This document shows, piece by piece, positions 35,536 through 42,927 of a DNA stretch of 42,927 bases (positions are counted from its first letter, which is position 1; each line of letters opens with the position of its first letter). The notes under the pieces were generated by a model that was given only the letters and a program-made list of their open reading frames with translations, searched no databases and was not told where the DNA came from. A program made the position numbers and the translations under genes. Origin of the DNA: Elusimicrobiota bacterium (GTDB lineage Bacteria > Elusimicrobiota > Elusimicrobia > UBA1565); NCBI GenBank assembly GCA_016218495.1, contig JACRDU010000022.1, positions 1 to 42,927 on the forward strand, given 5' to 3'.

Positions 35536-35571
35536 CAGACTGATTTTAACAGTCTGCCAGCAGGGGGTCAA
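35536..35571 (-). promoter_or_regulatory. Promoter with embedded dyad, giving a near-leaderless mRNA
   Basis: On the minus strand, TTGACC (35,571-35,566), 17-nt spacer, TAAAAT (35,548-35,543). A perfect dyad CAGACTG (35,556-35,550)/CAGTCTG (35,542-35,536) flanks the -10 box. ATG 35,532 begins only 10 nt after the -10, so the transcript should have almost no 5' leader. A protein bound to the dyad would block the promoter. Confidence 0.7.
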
Positions 35572-35584
35572 CGAGCGTTTAATT

Positions 35585-36613
35585 TCAAGGCTTTTTCTGC
35601 TTTTCCCGCTTCTCGCGCGGGTGGTGCCGGTTGAAGTGCTTCCGCAGTCCGGTCAACGTGACCTTCGTGTAGACCTGCGTCGTGCTTAGCTTCTCGTGGC
35701 CCAGCAGTTCCTGGATGTAACGGATCTCCATCCCGTTCTCAAGCAGGTGCGAAGCGATAGAGTGCCGCAGCGTCATGGCCGTGACGTGCTTGTTGAGGCC
35801 GGCCAGCTTGACGTTCCGCCGGAAGAACTCCGTCAGGCGATCCTTGGTCATCTTGCCGCCCGTGTAGTTCAAGAAGAGCGTCCCGTCGTCCTTCACCCTT
35901 TGATGCTTCACGAAGCTCGGGCGGATCTTCTCGATGTACTCGCGCACGTAGCCCATCGCGACAGCGGGAACGGGGATGGCCCGGTCCTTCCGGTTCTTGC
36001 CTTGGCGCAGGCGCACGACGCGGGCCGGCACGTCGATATCCATGACCTTGAGCGTGAGGAGCTCCAAGGTCCGAATCCCCGTCGCGTAGAATAGCTCGAG
36101 GACGGCCTTGTCTCTGTAGCCGACGGGACTGCGAAGATTCGGCGCGTCGAGCAGCCGGCGCACTTCCCGCTGGGTTAGAATCAGGTGCGGCAGGTCCTGG
36201 GGCAGCTTGGGGACTTCCAACTCCTCGGCTGGATTGAAGAGGATGAGTCCTCGCTGAATCAGCCAACGGAAGAACCCTTTGAGCGCGACGAGCCGATAGT
36301 TGATGGCGCGAACGCTCGCAGGCTGCCCGTTCTTGAGTTCTCGAAGAGAAAGCGAGTAAGCTTCCAGCACCTCGGGCGTGATATCGGCCAGGCGGTCTAT
36401 GCCGTTGCGCTCGACATGACGGAAGAACCAGGAGAGGCACGCGTGCGCGCCCTTGATGGTGAACACCGAGAAGCCCGAAGCGGTGAGCCATTCGAGGTAT
36501 TGGTCCTTGAAGTCCCACAGCTCGCTGTCGCCGCGGTACGCCCGCGGCCCGGGGATTCTCTTCGGCTTGCCCGTCGTCTTGGCGATCGGGCGTTCCAGCA
36601 CTTGTTCAGTCAT
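35585..36613 (-). CDS. Tyrosine recombinase/integrase, second of a tandem pair
   Basis: 342 residues. An N-terminal SAM-like core-binding domain (~30-125) precedes the catalytic domain (~145-330). Visible catalytic residues are Arg181 (ATGIRTLELL), a Lys in QGKNRKDR (~206), Arg283 (MTLRHSIASHLLENG), His306 (LLGHEKLSTTQVY) and Tyr315. The first His of the usual HxxR box is Met280. The start overlaps the stop of the other recombinase by 8 nt (ATGACTGA), so the two are made together. Paired, divergent recombinases are typical of Tn554-like and related elements, where each acts on one strand exchange; a XerC/XerD chromosomal role is unlikely given this context. Confidence 0.93.
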   Translation of the reverse strand: MTEQVLERPIAKTTGKPKRIPGPRAYRGDSELWDFKDQYLEWLTASGFSVFTIKGAHACLSWFFRHVERNGIDRLADITPEVLEAYSLSLRELKNGQPASVRAINYRLVALKGFFRWLIQRGLILFNPAEELEVPKLPQDLPHLILTQREVRRLLDAPNLRSPVGYRDKAVLELFYATGIRTLELLTLKVMDIDVPARVVRLRQGKNRKDRAIPVPAVAMGYVREYIEKIRPSFVKHQRVKDDGTLFLNYTGGKMTKDRLTEFFRRNVKLAGLNKHVTAMTLRHSIASHLLENGMEIRYIQELLGHEKLSTTQVYTKVTLTGLRKHFNRHHPREKREKQKKP

Positions 36614-37688
36614 CGTCTTCCTCCTCGGCCGCGAAGGGACGCAGCCTGTTTCCGGCCTTCTCCAGCGGGTGGTAGCTCTTGAGCTGAGTCATCATGGACT
36701 TGCGCTCGACGTGGGTGTAGATCTGCGTGGTGTTGATGTTGGCGTGCCCGAGAAAGACCTGGACGTAGCGTACGTCCATGCCGCTCTCCATGAGGTGCGT
36801 GGCCACGGTGTGCCGGAAGCCGTGGACGGGACTGATGGGCCGGGTGATTCCGGCCGCGGTGAGGTAGCCCCGGAGCAGCTGCGTCAGCCAACAGGCCTGG
36901 AGGTGCCCGCCGTAAGCGGACAAGAAGAGGAGATTCCCGCCGGTCTGATACTTTTTGAGCCAGTTATTGCCGGCGGGCCTGATGCCCTGGGCCAGCTCGG
37001 GGCGCACGACGGCGAGGTAGCGCTCAAGGAAGCGACAGCAGGGGGTCGTCAACGGCACGAAGCGCTCCTTGGCGCCCTTGCCCTTCCTGACCCGCGCGAC
37101 CTTCTTCTCCAGGTTCACGTCCTGGACCTCGATGCTCGACACTTCGGCCGCGCGCATGCCCGTCGAATAGAGGACCTCCATGAGCGTGCGGTCGCGGTAG
37201 CCGACCAAGGTCTTAAGGTCCGGCTGCGCCATGACCTTGGCGATCTCCTGGGTGCTCATGACGCCTCGCGGCAGGCGCTTGACCCGGGGAGGCGGCTTCA
37301 CGTTCTCGATGGGGTTGGTAATGATGAAGCCTTTACGCTTGAGGTAGGCAAACCAACGTTGGACGATGAACAAGCGACCTCGGACCGTGTTGAAGTTTAG
37401 TGGCATGCCACGGCGGTTCTGAGAAGCCATAAGCTCCGCCTTGTACTGCTCGAAGGTCTCGCGGCCGACGCCATGGAGATTGGGGATGGACTTCCCTTCA
37501 AGCCAGGCGACGAAGAAACGGATGCCTTGCTCGCTCTGCCGGATGCTCAGCGTGGAGAGGTTGCGCAGGGTCAGGTGCTGCAAGTAAGCGACCTTGCAGG
37601 CCTCGAAATCCTGCGCCGACTTGGGCCTAAGGAGAGTCGGCGCGGCCCTGCCTCCCGTGATTTGTGCGTCTTGAACCCGTGGCGTCAT
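36606..37688 (-). CDS. Tyrosine recombinase/integrase, first of a tandem pair
   Basis: 360 residues with a complete active site: Arg179 (YSTGMRAAEVSSI), Lys204 (KGKGAKERFVPL), His289 and Arg292 (HGFRHTVATHLMESG), His315 (FLGHANINTTQIYTHV) and Tyr324. The core-binding domain lies at ~25-130. The C-terminus is acidic (EEEDDD). GGAGG seven nt before ATG 37,688 lies in the last codons of the primase-like gene, whose stop is only 3 nt upstream, so translation is coupled. Its sequence is distinct from the second recombinase, so the pair is not a recent duplication. Confidence 0.93.
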   Translation of the reverse strand: MTPRVQDAQITGGRAAPTLLRPKSAQDFEACKVAYLQHLTLRNLSTLSIRQSEQGIRFFVAWLEGKSIPNLHGVGRETFEQYKAELMASQNRRGMPLNFNTVRGRLFIVQRWFAYLKRKGFIITNPIENVKPPPRVKRLPRGVMSTQEIAKVMAQPDLKTLVGYRDRTLMEVLYSTGMRAAEVSSIEVQDVNLEKKVARVRKGKGAKERFVPLTTPCCRFLERYLAVVRPELAQGIRPAGNNWLKKYQTGGNLLFLSAYGGHLQACWLTQLLRGYLTAAGITRPISPVHGFRHTVATHLMESGMDVRYVQVFLGHANINTTQIYTHVERKSMMTQLKSYHPLEKAGNRLRPFAAEEEDDD

Positions 37689-37691
37689 GGT

Positions 37692-40070
37692 CTAACCTCC
37701 CCTGCCCTTATCCTTTCGGCCGTTTCGCCCTACTTTCAGACTTTCGACCCCATTTGTGCTGGAAATCCCGCCAGAATCATGGTCGCGAACCTCGACCAGA
37801 CCATACCCGACCATGCCAGACTTTCGGACCATCGCCGCCGCGTCCCCAAGCCCGCCTTTGCGAGCCAAGGCCCGGAGCTTGGCGGTATCCGTGAGCCCCG
37901 GCAGGCGCTTGCGCTCTAGGACCGCGTCTTCGTAAGCCAGCTCGTAGCGATAGGTCCGGCCTCGCTCCCCCTTCGAGACGAGCAGATATTCCAGGTTTTC
38001 GAGCTGGCTGATATGAGCCTTGATCTGGCTGTCGGACCAGCCCGTGAACTCCCGGATATCCCGCCGGTTGAATCGGACGGCTGCCGGCGAAACTCCGTTG
38101 GTTTTGGCCCGCTCCTCTACCATACGGCGAACGTGCCCCAAGAGTTCCCTCGATGGCCGGGCCAACTCGTCCCGGCCGGTGCCCAGGATCTCCGTCATGA
38201 GGCGATTGGCTTCCTCTATATCCTCGATAGCGGCCTCGATGCACTCCACCTCGCGGCCGTTGATCTCCGCTGTGAAGCGGCGCCGCTGATGCTGATGGAG
38301 AAGGGCGACGGCGTCGATAAGCGAGAGGTATTTCTCATGCTCCCGGCGCATCTGCAGGGGTTCGCTCGGAAAGTCCAGGTGCGGCGCGAAGGGATTGAGC
38401 ACGACGACTTTCCGGAGCATGCGCTGGACGTTGCGATGCATCCGCCTGAGCTCTTCCTTGACCGCGCGGTTCTCCAGCCCGATAGCGGTGCGACCATGCC
38501 TTTGCGCCTCGTGGATCATACGGGTCTGCTCTGGGCTTTCGTCCAGCGAGAGCATGAAGCAGCGCGTCGCGTTCTCGAAGTGGATCGAGGGCTTCGTCGT
38601 CGAGAACAGGAGGGCGATGGGGCCTTCGACCTCGTACTCCTCGATCTGGAATTTCCCGGTCTCGGACTCCCGGACGGGAGCTGCCAAGCGGATCTTCTTG
38701 GAGGAGATCAGCTCGCGCAAGGCGTAGTCCGACCCCGCAAGTCCCTCGTCCTCGCCGGACATGAGGACCTTGTTGCGCAGGCCCTTGTGGGCGCTGTAGT
38801 AGAGGGCCTGGGGCGTCATGCGAGTGAAGTTCGTCAGGTCCTCGGCCGGGATCATTTCCGCCAGGAGTTCCATAAGGCTCGATTTGCCAGAACCGGCGCG
38901 GCTCAGGATCACGCCGCAGAGCGGGCTCTCCAGCTTCCGGGAGATCGTGATGAGGTAGCCGATCCTCTTGTTGACCTCCTCGCCCAGGTAGCCCAGCTTC
39001 TCCATGTCCTGGATGATCCTGCCCAAGAGCCCCGGTCTGCTCAGGTACTCCAAGGCCTCGGCTTCCTCGTCGGCCGTCATGGAATAGCCGGCGTTCTTTC
39101 CCGCGCGCTTCCTGCGGTCAGCGGCGCGGATGGCCTCCATCTTGCGGATCATGAGGCAGAGATCGCCCTCCAAATCGCCTGCCGCGACTCCGAAGAGATT
39201 GGCCGCGGCCTTGGCGAAGTTGGCACGCGAGCGAGCGGCGTAGAGATCGAGCGTATCAAGGTGGAAGGCGCCGTTGCGGACGGCACGCAGGCGCACGCGC
39301 AAGCGCTCCGTATCCCTGGGGTCCAGGTCGGTGAGCTCGTACTCCCGCTCCTCACAGGTGAAGCGGACCAGCTCATCGAACACCTTGGCCGTGGCATCCT
39401 GGCCCACGTGCGAGGTAAAAGGTTCGGCCTTCTTGATGGCCTCGTTGATCTGCGTCGAGGTAGCCGGCCAGGCGATCTTGAGCCGATGGCAGGGGATTTC
39501 CAAACGCTGGAGCATCTTCAAACCGCCGGACTTGTCCATGTCGCAGAAAGCCTTCTGCGGGCGATTCTCGCGGATGAAGGCGTCCTCGGCTTCGAGAGCT
39601 TCTTCCGACAAAGGAAGCACCTCCACGATTCCGGCCTGCGCGTACAAGAGCGCCTTCAAGACGCTGTCCACTAAGACGGCCGGGCGGTTCCTCAACGGCT
39701 GGGGGTTCAACGCATGCAGAGGGAGATTGGCAGGGATGCGCTTCTCCTTCCCGCCTTGGTCGATAATGACGATACCGCGGATTTCGCCGCTGAGGTCGGG
39801 CACGGGCACGACCAAGCATCCTTCAATGGCCACCTTCCCTTGCTTCGTGAGCAAGCCCAGGTCGATCAGGGCGGCCCGCATGGGGCCTTTGCTGGGGATG
39901 ACGCTCAAGAGCGCATTTGTGGCAAAGCCCACGCGGAAGCGCTCGAAGAGACGCTCGTCTTGAAGCCCGAGCTTATCGGCAAAAGCCCGGCCACCCTTGT
40001 CTCGCTCAAGGGTCTTCGCGCAATAGAGGGCAAGCTGCGCCAGCAACCGGCTCGGTTCGATGGTATTCAT
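37692..40070 (-). CDS. Primase-like (degenerate TOPRIM)/AAA+ helicase protein of a mobile element
   Basis: 792 residues. ATG 40,070 is chosen for its perfect Shine-Dalgarno AGGAGGTGA 7 nt upstream; an upstream ATG at 40,118 lies in the promoter region. Residues ~1-190 resemble DnaG: FRVGFATNALL, a TOPRIM-like stretch RPAVLVDSVLKALLYAQAGI (~127-146) where the usual Glu-Gly is Asp-Ser, and FCDMDKSGG (~175-183). The DnaG zinc finger is absent. The ATPase region has Walker A SRAGSGKSS (~388-396), a Walker B-like VLMSGEDEG (~433) and LLFSTTKP. A winged helix (~667-710, RRDIREFTGWSDSQIKAHI) follows. It probably starts replication of the element; the missing catalytic residues make primer synthesis uncertain. 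Confidence 0.8.
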   Translation of the reverse strand: MNTIEPSRLLAQLALYCAKTLERDKGGRAFADKLGLQDERLFERFRVGFATNALLSVIPSKGPMRAALIDLGLLTKQGKVAIEGCLVVPVPDLSGEIRGIVIIDQGGKEKRIPANLPLHALNPQPLRNRPAVLVDSVLKALLYAQAGIVEVLPLSEEALEAEDAFIRENRPQKAFCDMDKSGGLKMLQRLEIPCHRLKIAWPATSTQINEAIKKAEPFTSHVGQDATAKVFDELVRFTCEEREYELTDLDPRDTERLRVRLRAVRNGAFHLDTLDLYAARSRANFAKAAANLFGVAAGDLEGDLCLMIRKMEAIRAADRRKRAGKNAGYSMTADEEAEALEYLSRPGLLGRIIQDMEKLGYLGEEVNKRIGYLITISRKLESPLCGVILSRAGSGKSSLMELLAEMIPAEDLTNFTRMTPQALYYSAHKGLRNKVLMSGEDEGLAGSDYALRELISSKKIRLAAPVRESETGKFQIEEYEVEGPIALLFSTTKPSIHFENATRCFMLSLDESPEQTRMIHEAQRHGRTAIGLENRAVKEELRRMHRNVQRMLRKVVVLNPFAPHLDFPSEPLQMRREHEKYLSLIDAVALLHQHQRRRFTAEINGREVECIEAAIEDIEEANRLMTEILGTGRDELARPSRELLGHVRRMVEERAKTNGVSPAAVRFNRRDIREFTGWSDSQIKAHISQLENLEYLLVSKGERGRTYRYELAYEDAVLERKRLPGLTDTAKLRALARKGGLGDAAAMVRKSGMVGYGLVEVRDHDSGGISSTNGVESLKVGRNGRKDKGRGG

Positions 40071-40077
40071 CGTTGTT

Positions 40078-40086
40078 TCACCTCCT
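40078..40086 (-). promoter_or_regulatory. Perfect Shine-Dalgarno that sets the primase-like start
   Basis: AGGAGGTGA, complementary to the 16S rRNA tail over nine bases, 7 nt before ATG 40,070. Confidence 0.9.
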
Positions 40087-40090
40087 ATAT

Positions 40091-40118
40091 ATTTAGCACA
40101 GTTATGTGTTAAATACAA
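40091..40118 (-). promoter_or_regulatory. Operator-like palindrome over a promoter, upstream of the primase-like gene
   Basis: A 24-bp dyad (40,091-40,114) with arms ATTTARCACA and TGTGYTAAAT, 9 of 10 pairs matching. It covers the spacer and -10 of a weak promoter read on the minus strand: TTGTAT (40,118-40,113), 17 nt, TAAATA (40,095-40,090). The arrangement is that of a self-repressed replication or mobility operon. No small repressor gene is seen nearby; the winged helix of the primase-like protein is one candidate binder. Confidence 0.65.
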
Positions 40119-40134
40119 GACCTACCCGTCTTCA

Positions 40135-41904
40135 TTAATGCGACCCCTGCCCCAGACGGCCACCTGCTTCTTGGCCGAAGTCGCATTCCTCAAGTATCGG
40201 CACGTCCGGGATGCCCCAATGCTTAAAGGTCTCCGACCACAGCCGGCGCAGTTGCATGAGTTGTGGGACAGTGGTCTTCGAGCCTCCCACGGAAGCCGTA
40301 TGGAAGCCGCAGACCGATATCCGCACTCCGTGGAGCTCCGGTTTCCCCGGAAGGGCCCCAAGCCACTCGGTGGGGTCCTCTGGGACTCGACGCTCAAAGT
40401 TCCAGCGCCCTGAGACCTGCCGAAGGTCGGTCATAATTACGAGCTCTTTATGCCCAGCCAGCCCTGATAGCCTGAATGAGGCCGCGTAGATGCCCTCAAG
40501 GATCGCGGAAGCGTTCCTCTTGGCCGGCAAGGCCGTCTCGAGAACGCGCTGACGGGCTGTTCGCAGCCATCGCCGACGGCTCTGGCTCAGAGGAGGCTGG
40601 AAGGACCGCGGTGCCGGCTCCGAGAGCGCCAGCTCCACGTCGTGGACCCCGCTGCCGATGATCATGACGTCGAACTGCCCCGCTCGGCTTTCCATCGCCT
40701 TGAGCGCCCAGGCGTCGAACGCCGCCGCAACCCGGGAGGGAGAGCAGGCCAGTTCCACGGAACTATCCGAACGGTCGCAGAGGACCAGGGTGTAGGCTGC
40801 CGGCCGGACCGGCTCTTCGGCATGGAGCACCGTGGCGACGGCCAGCAACGCCAAAGCGCCCATCACGCTCAAGACTAGCCAAGGAACGGGCTTGCACGCC
40901 GGCTCCTTGGTCCAGAAGCGGAAGGCGATGAGGCAGCGCGCCAACATTGCTCCGATCTGGCGTCTGGCTCCTCGGGCGAGCTGAGCCCTGCGGGCGTCCG
41001 CGAACGCCAGGTCCTGGTAGGCTTCGGTGAATTGATTGAGGGCGGCCTTGGCCATCTCATCGGCCTGCGTCCCTTTCGAGCGCAGCTCAGCGAGCTCCCC
41101 TTCGACATGGCGGAGGATTCCGAGGAAATACCGCTCTTCGGCCTTAAAGACCAGGTAGCTCCTCAACCTCGGCCACAGCCATTCGATCAACCGGGCCGTC
41201 ACGATGGGGGCGCCGAAGCTAATCCAGCACCACCACAGGTAGAAGGTCAGCTTGGTTCCCGAGTCGTCTGGAGCTTGGGAGGACCGAAGCTGGCCGATCA
41301 GAAGGCTGCTGACGACGAGCGCCGCCCCGCAGGTCGCCCGGACTCCGACCGGGTTAGACTCCTGCATTGCCTCGTGCGCCAGCAGGCCCAAGAAGCTCAG
41401 TACCACGGCGGCCGCGGAGCCGAGCCACAGCACCTTCGTGAAGTCCAGGTGCTCGACACCCATCCAATCCGCGAGAGGAGCCACGAGGAGATGCACCTCG
41501 CCGCAGACCGTCCCTAGGACCAAGCCGGCCAGGAGCAGGCTCACGATCAGGTCGAGTTGCCCATCGGCGCGTCGGTTTCTTAGGAAGACCAAGTGTGCGT
41601 TGACGGCTTTCTTGATATCGGCCTTGAGCGGCCCCATCGCCTCCTGGGCCGCCGCCGCGTCCCGTTGGGCGCGGCTCACCTGGCCGTTGACGTGTTGGAC
41701 GTAGCCCGCGCCCTTGAGATGGCATAAGGCTTGCTCGCCGGATAGGAGCTCGGCGGAATGGGACGACACCGAGTCCTCGTCCAGATCCTTGTCGCGCAGG
41801 ACCGGAGGCGCGTCGCGCCTGAGAATTTCCCGCATCAATCCAGTGAAGTCCTGCTGCGACATGCCGCTCGCCGCGGCCTGCCGCACTATCTGTTCATGCT
41901 CCAT
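40135..41904 (-). CDS. Membrane protein with C-terminal von Willebrand A-like domain
   Basis: 589 residues from ATG 41,904, which has GGAGGTGA 5 nt upstream and overlaps the preceding gene by 11 nt. A soluble N-terminus (~1-115) is followed by predicted membrane helices at ~118-143, ~157-176, ~188-205, ~220-240 and ~341-361, with a charged coiled-coil-like stretch (~255-320) between the fourth and fifth. The C-terminal domain (~370-545) reads YTLVLCDRSDSS, so Asp377-x-Ser-x-Ser matches a metal-ion-dependent adhesion site, and ELVIMTDLRQ may give its last Asp. I know no named family for this. In the operon with integrases and a primase-like protein, it may sense or anchor something for the element, or be defence-like cargo. 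Confidence 0.75.
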   Translation of the reverse strand: MEHEQIVRQAAASGMSQQDFTGLMREILRRDAPPVLRDKDLDEDSVSSHSAELLSGEQALCHLKGAGYVQHVNGQVSRAQRDAAAAQEAMGPLKADIKKAVNAHLVFLRNRRADGQLDLIVSLLLAGLVLGTVCGEVHLLVAPLADWMGVEHLDFTKVLWLGSAAAVVLSFLGLLAHEAMQESNPVGVRATCGAALVVSSLLIGQLRSSQAPDDSGTKLTFYLWWCWISFGAPIVTARLIEWLWPRLRSYLVFKAEERYFLGILRHVEGELAELRSKGTQADEMAKAALNQFTEAYQDLAFADARRAQLARGARRQIGAMLARCLIAFRFWTKEPACKPVPWLVLSVMGALALLAVATVLHAEEPVRPAAYTLVLCDRSDSSVELACSPSRVAAAFDAWALKAMESRAGQFDVMIIGSGVHDVELALSEPAPRSFQPPLSQSRRRWLRTARQRVLETALPAKRNASAILEGIYAASFRLSGLAGHKELVIMTDLRQVSGRWNFERRVPEDPTEWLGALPGKPELHGVRISVCGFHTASVGGSKTTVPQLMQLRRLWSETFKHWGIPDVPILEECDFGQEAGGRLGQGSH

Positions 41905-42781
41905 GGTTTTCACCTCCGGTCCGGCCATCGTTTTTCTCATCAGATTTGGTGCTGTCCAAAAATCCCGTCGAATATTCCGCTCCATTTCCATTGCCCAAAT
42001 CGTCTTTCCGCGCCGGAATAAAGTCAGTCGCGGGATAAAAGCGGATCGAGGACAGAAGTGGCTCCTTGAGGCAGGCGCGCAGGTAGGCGGCGCCTTCATC
42101 CAGATTGCCGGGGGGAAGCACGACCCATTGCTCCCGAATGCCGGCCTGGGCCCCTTTGAGCAACTGCTCCTCAAGCAGGGCCCACTTGCGGTTCAGGTGG
42201 ACCTCCACGCCGAAGGTCCGGTTTTTCGGGACGTCGTGGGCGAGGACATCCACTTTCTTGCGACCCTGGATGTCGGCCTCGATGACCGTCAGCATCCCTT
42301 GCGCCTGAAGCGTCTCGGCTATTGCTTTTTGAAGGAGCCGGTGTTCGATGGAACCCTTCCCCTTCAGAGGCTCGGCCTGCGTGGCGTCGGTGGCGCCCAG
42401 ATATTCAAGCCCTCGCTTGGTCAGCCGCAGGTGCATTTTAGGCTTGCCGCGGCCGCTGGACTCGCCCTTTGACTGCTCCACTAGTCCCATCGACAGCAAG
42501 TCGGCTTTGAGCCTGTCGCCCTTGTTGCGGCCCATTCCCAGCGCCTTGTAAAGCTCAGCGATTCCTAGGTCGGGATTATCCCTGACGAAACTCAACATGC
42601 TCTTCCACGCGGCCATAGGATCACAGGGCTGCCAGTACGGCGCTTCGCTTTCCTTTATAAGGGTGGTCAGGGCATTCTTTTCGACCACAGAGGTTTCCGT
42701 GATCGGCTCGGTTACCGGCTGGCCGCGACGGGGTACGACGAAGGCTTGAAGCTCGGCCAGCTTATCGCGGCAGGCAGTCAA
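41894..42781 (-). CDS. Winged-helix protein with PD-(D/E)XK-like domain
   Basis: Up to 295 residues. The start is unsure: TTG 42,781 is the first start-like codon after an in-frame stop, and a GTG near residue 33 is possible. A winged helix (~55-128: IAELYKALGMGRNKGDRLKADLLSMGLVEQ, LRLTKRGLEYLG) is followed by a nuclease-like fold: Glu146 (SIEHRLLQKAI), IEADIQGRKKVDVLA with Asp178, and FGVEVHL with Glu193-x-His195 in place of the usual Glu-x-Lys. Similar tails with 'KGKGS-EH' and 'KVDV...VEV' occur at the C-termini of HerA/DUF87-like ATPases of mobile elements. It may therefore be a cut-off C-terminal part of such a protein, next to an IS end. It overlaps the vWA gene. Confidence 0.65.
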   Translation of the reverse strand: MTACRDKLAELQAFVVPRRGQPVTEPITETSVVEKNALTTLIKESEAPYWQPCDPMAAWKSMLSFVRDNPDLGIAELYKALGMGRNKGDRLKADLLSMGLVEQSKGESSGRGKPKMHLRLTKRGLEYLGATDATQAEPLKGKGSIEHRLLQKAIAETLQAQGMLTVIEADIQGRKKVDVLAHDVPKNRTFGVEVHLNRKWALLEEQLLKGAQAGIREQWVVLPPGNLDEGAAYLRACLKEPLLSSIRFYPATDFIPARKDDLGNGNGAEYSTGFLDSTKSDEKNDGRTGGENHGA

Positions 42782-42791
42782 AACATCCGGC

Positions 42792-42927
42792 TCATGACGG
42801 GATACTGTGGGCTACCGTCCACGGCTTGAACTGAGCCATCCAGGGCGTACAAGCCTGGATGACCTTGAGCTTCATGTAGTCCTTGTCCCGGTAGCCATAG
42901 GCCCGGCGGATTACGTTCCGGGCCTTG
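42792..42927 (-). CDS. C-terminal end of an ISL3-like transposase, 5' partial
   Basis: The last 45 residues of a protein running in from outside the window. The segment RNVIRRAYGYRDKDYMKLKVIQAC corresponds to the C-terminus of ISL3-family (IS204/IS1001/IS1096/IS1165) transposases, where NKIKxIKRxAYGFRDxEYFxLKI is typical. The stop at 42,792-42,794 lies 10 nt before the first start codon of the next gene. The catalytic DDE residues are outside the window, so intactness cannot be judged, and no terminal inverted repeat is recognised. Confidence 0.65.
   Translation of the reverse strand, partial: KARNVIRRAYGYRDKDYMKLKVIQACTPWMAQFKPWTVAHSIPS

Noticed and set aside
35533-35571. N-terminal extension of the response regulator from TTG 35,571
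   Set aside because: The extension overlaps the -35 and -10 boxes and adds residues before a receiver domain that is complete from ATG 35,532.
41905-42174. 90-residue N-terminal extension of the vWA protein
   Set aside because: It overlaps the well-supported upstream gene, and a strong Shine-Dalgarno points to ATG 41,904.

Overview
The window is 42.9 kb of high-GC DNA from a bacterium with an outer membrane. Giant secreted proteins rich in FN3, Ig-like and Kelch repeats, a PorV/PorQ-type (UPF0164) outer-membrane protein and C-terminal sorting-like domains together recall Elusimicrobiota. That assignment is inference; no rRNA or other marker gene is present. Genes are packed tightly, with ATGA or GTGA overlaps, and no stretch longer than about 300 bases lacks a gene. 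I saw no tRNA, rRNA or CRISPR array.

Region 1 (1-16,584, + strand): an apparent operon for the cell surface. It runs from the 3' part of a phage-tail-fibre-like repeat protein, through a ~3,785-residue adhesin-like protein with Kelch propellers nested inside FN3 domains, to a secreted protein with a PrcB-like C-terminus, a FecR-domain protein and a beta-barrel outer-membrane protein.

Region 2 (16,572-20,979, - strand): five tightly coupled genes behind a strong sigma-70-like promoter. They encode a FliF(C-terminal part)-FliG fusion, MotA, two different MotB/OmpA proteins and an exported TPR protein. No rod, hook, filament or export gene is present. This reads as a minimal, non-flagellar rotary machine and is the most interesting system in the window.

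Region 3 (21,119-34,636, - strand): an operon of a 67-residue protein, a secreted 270-residue protein, a second giant protein (~3,873 residues if one base of a G9 run is discounted) and a PorV-like protein. Both giant proteins end in similar T9SS-type-A-like domains, so PorV and the giants probably belong to one T9SS-like surface-display route. The 5' part of this operon (about 32,300-34,640) has visibly lower GC.

Region 4 (34,649-35,571): an OmpR/PhoB-type response regulator without a kinase, with a near-leaderless promoter inside a dyad. The spacer toward region 3 carries half-sites repeated 11 bp apart.

Region 5 (35,585-42,927, - strand): a mobile-element module. It has two overlapping tyrosine recombinases, a primase-like/AAA+ helicase protein with a palindromic operator, a membrane von Willebrand A protein, a winged-helix/nuclease-like protein, and the C-terminus of an ISL3-like transposase at the window edge.
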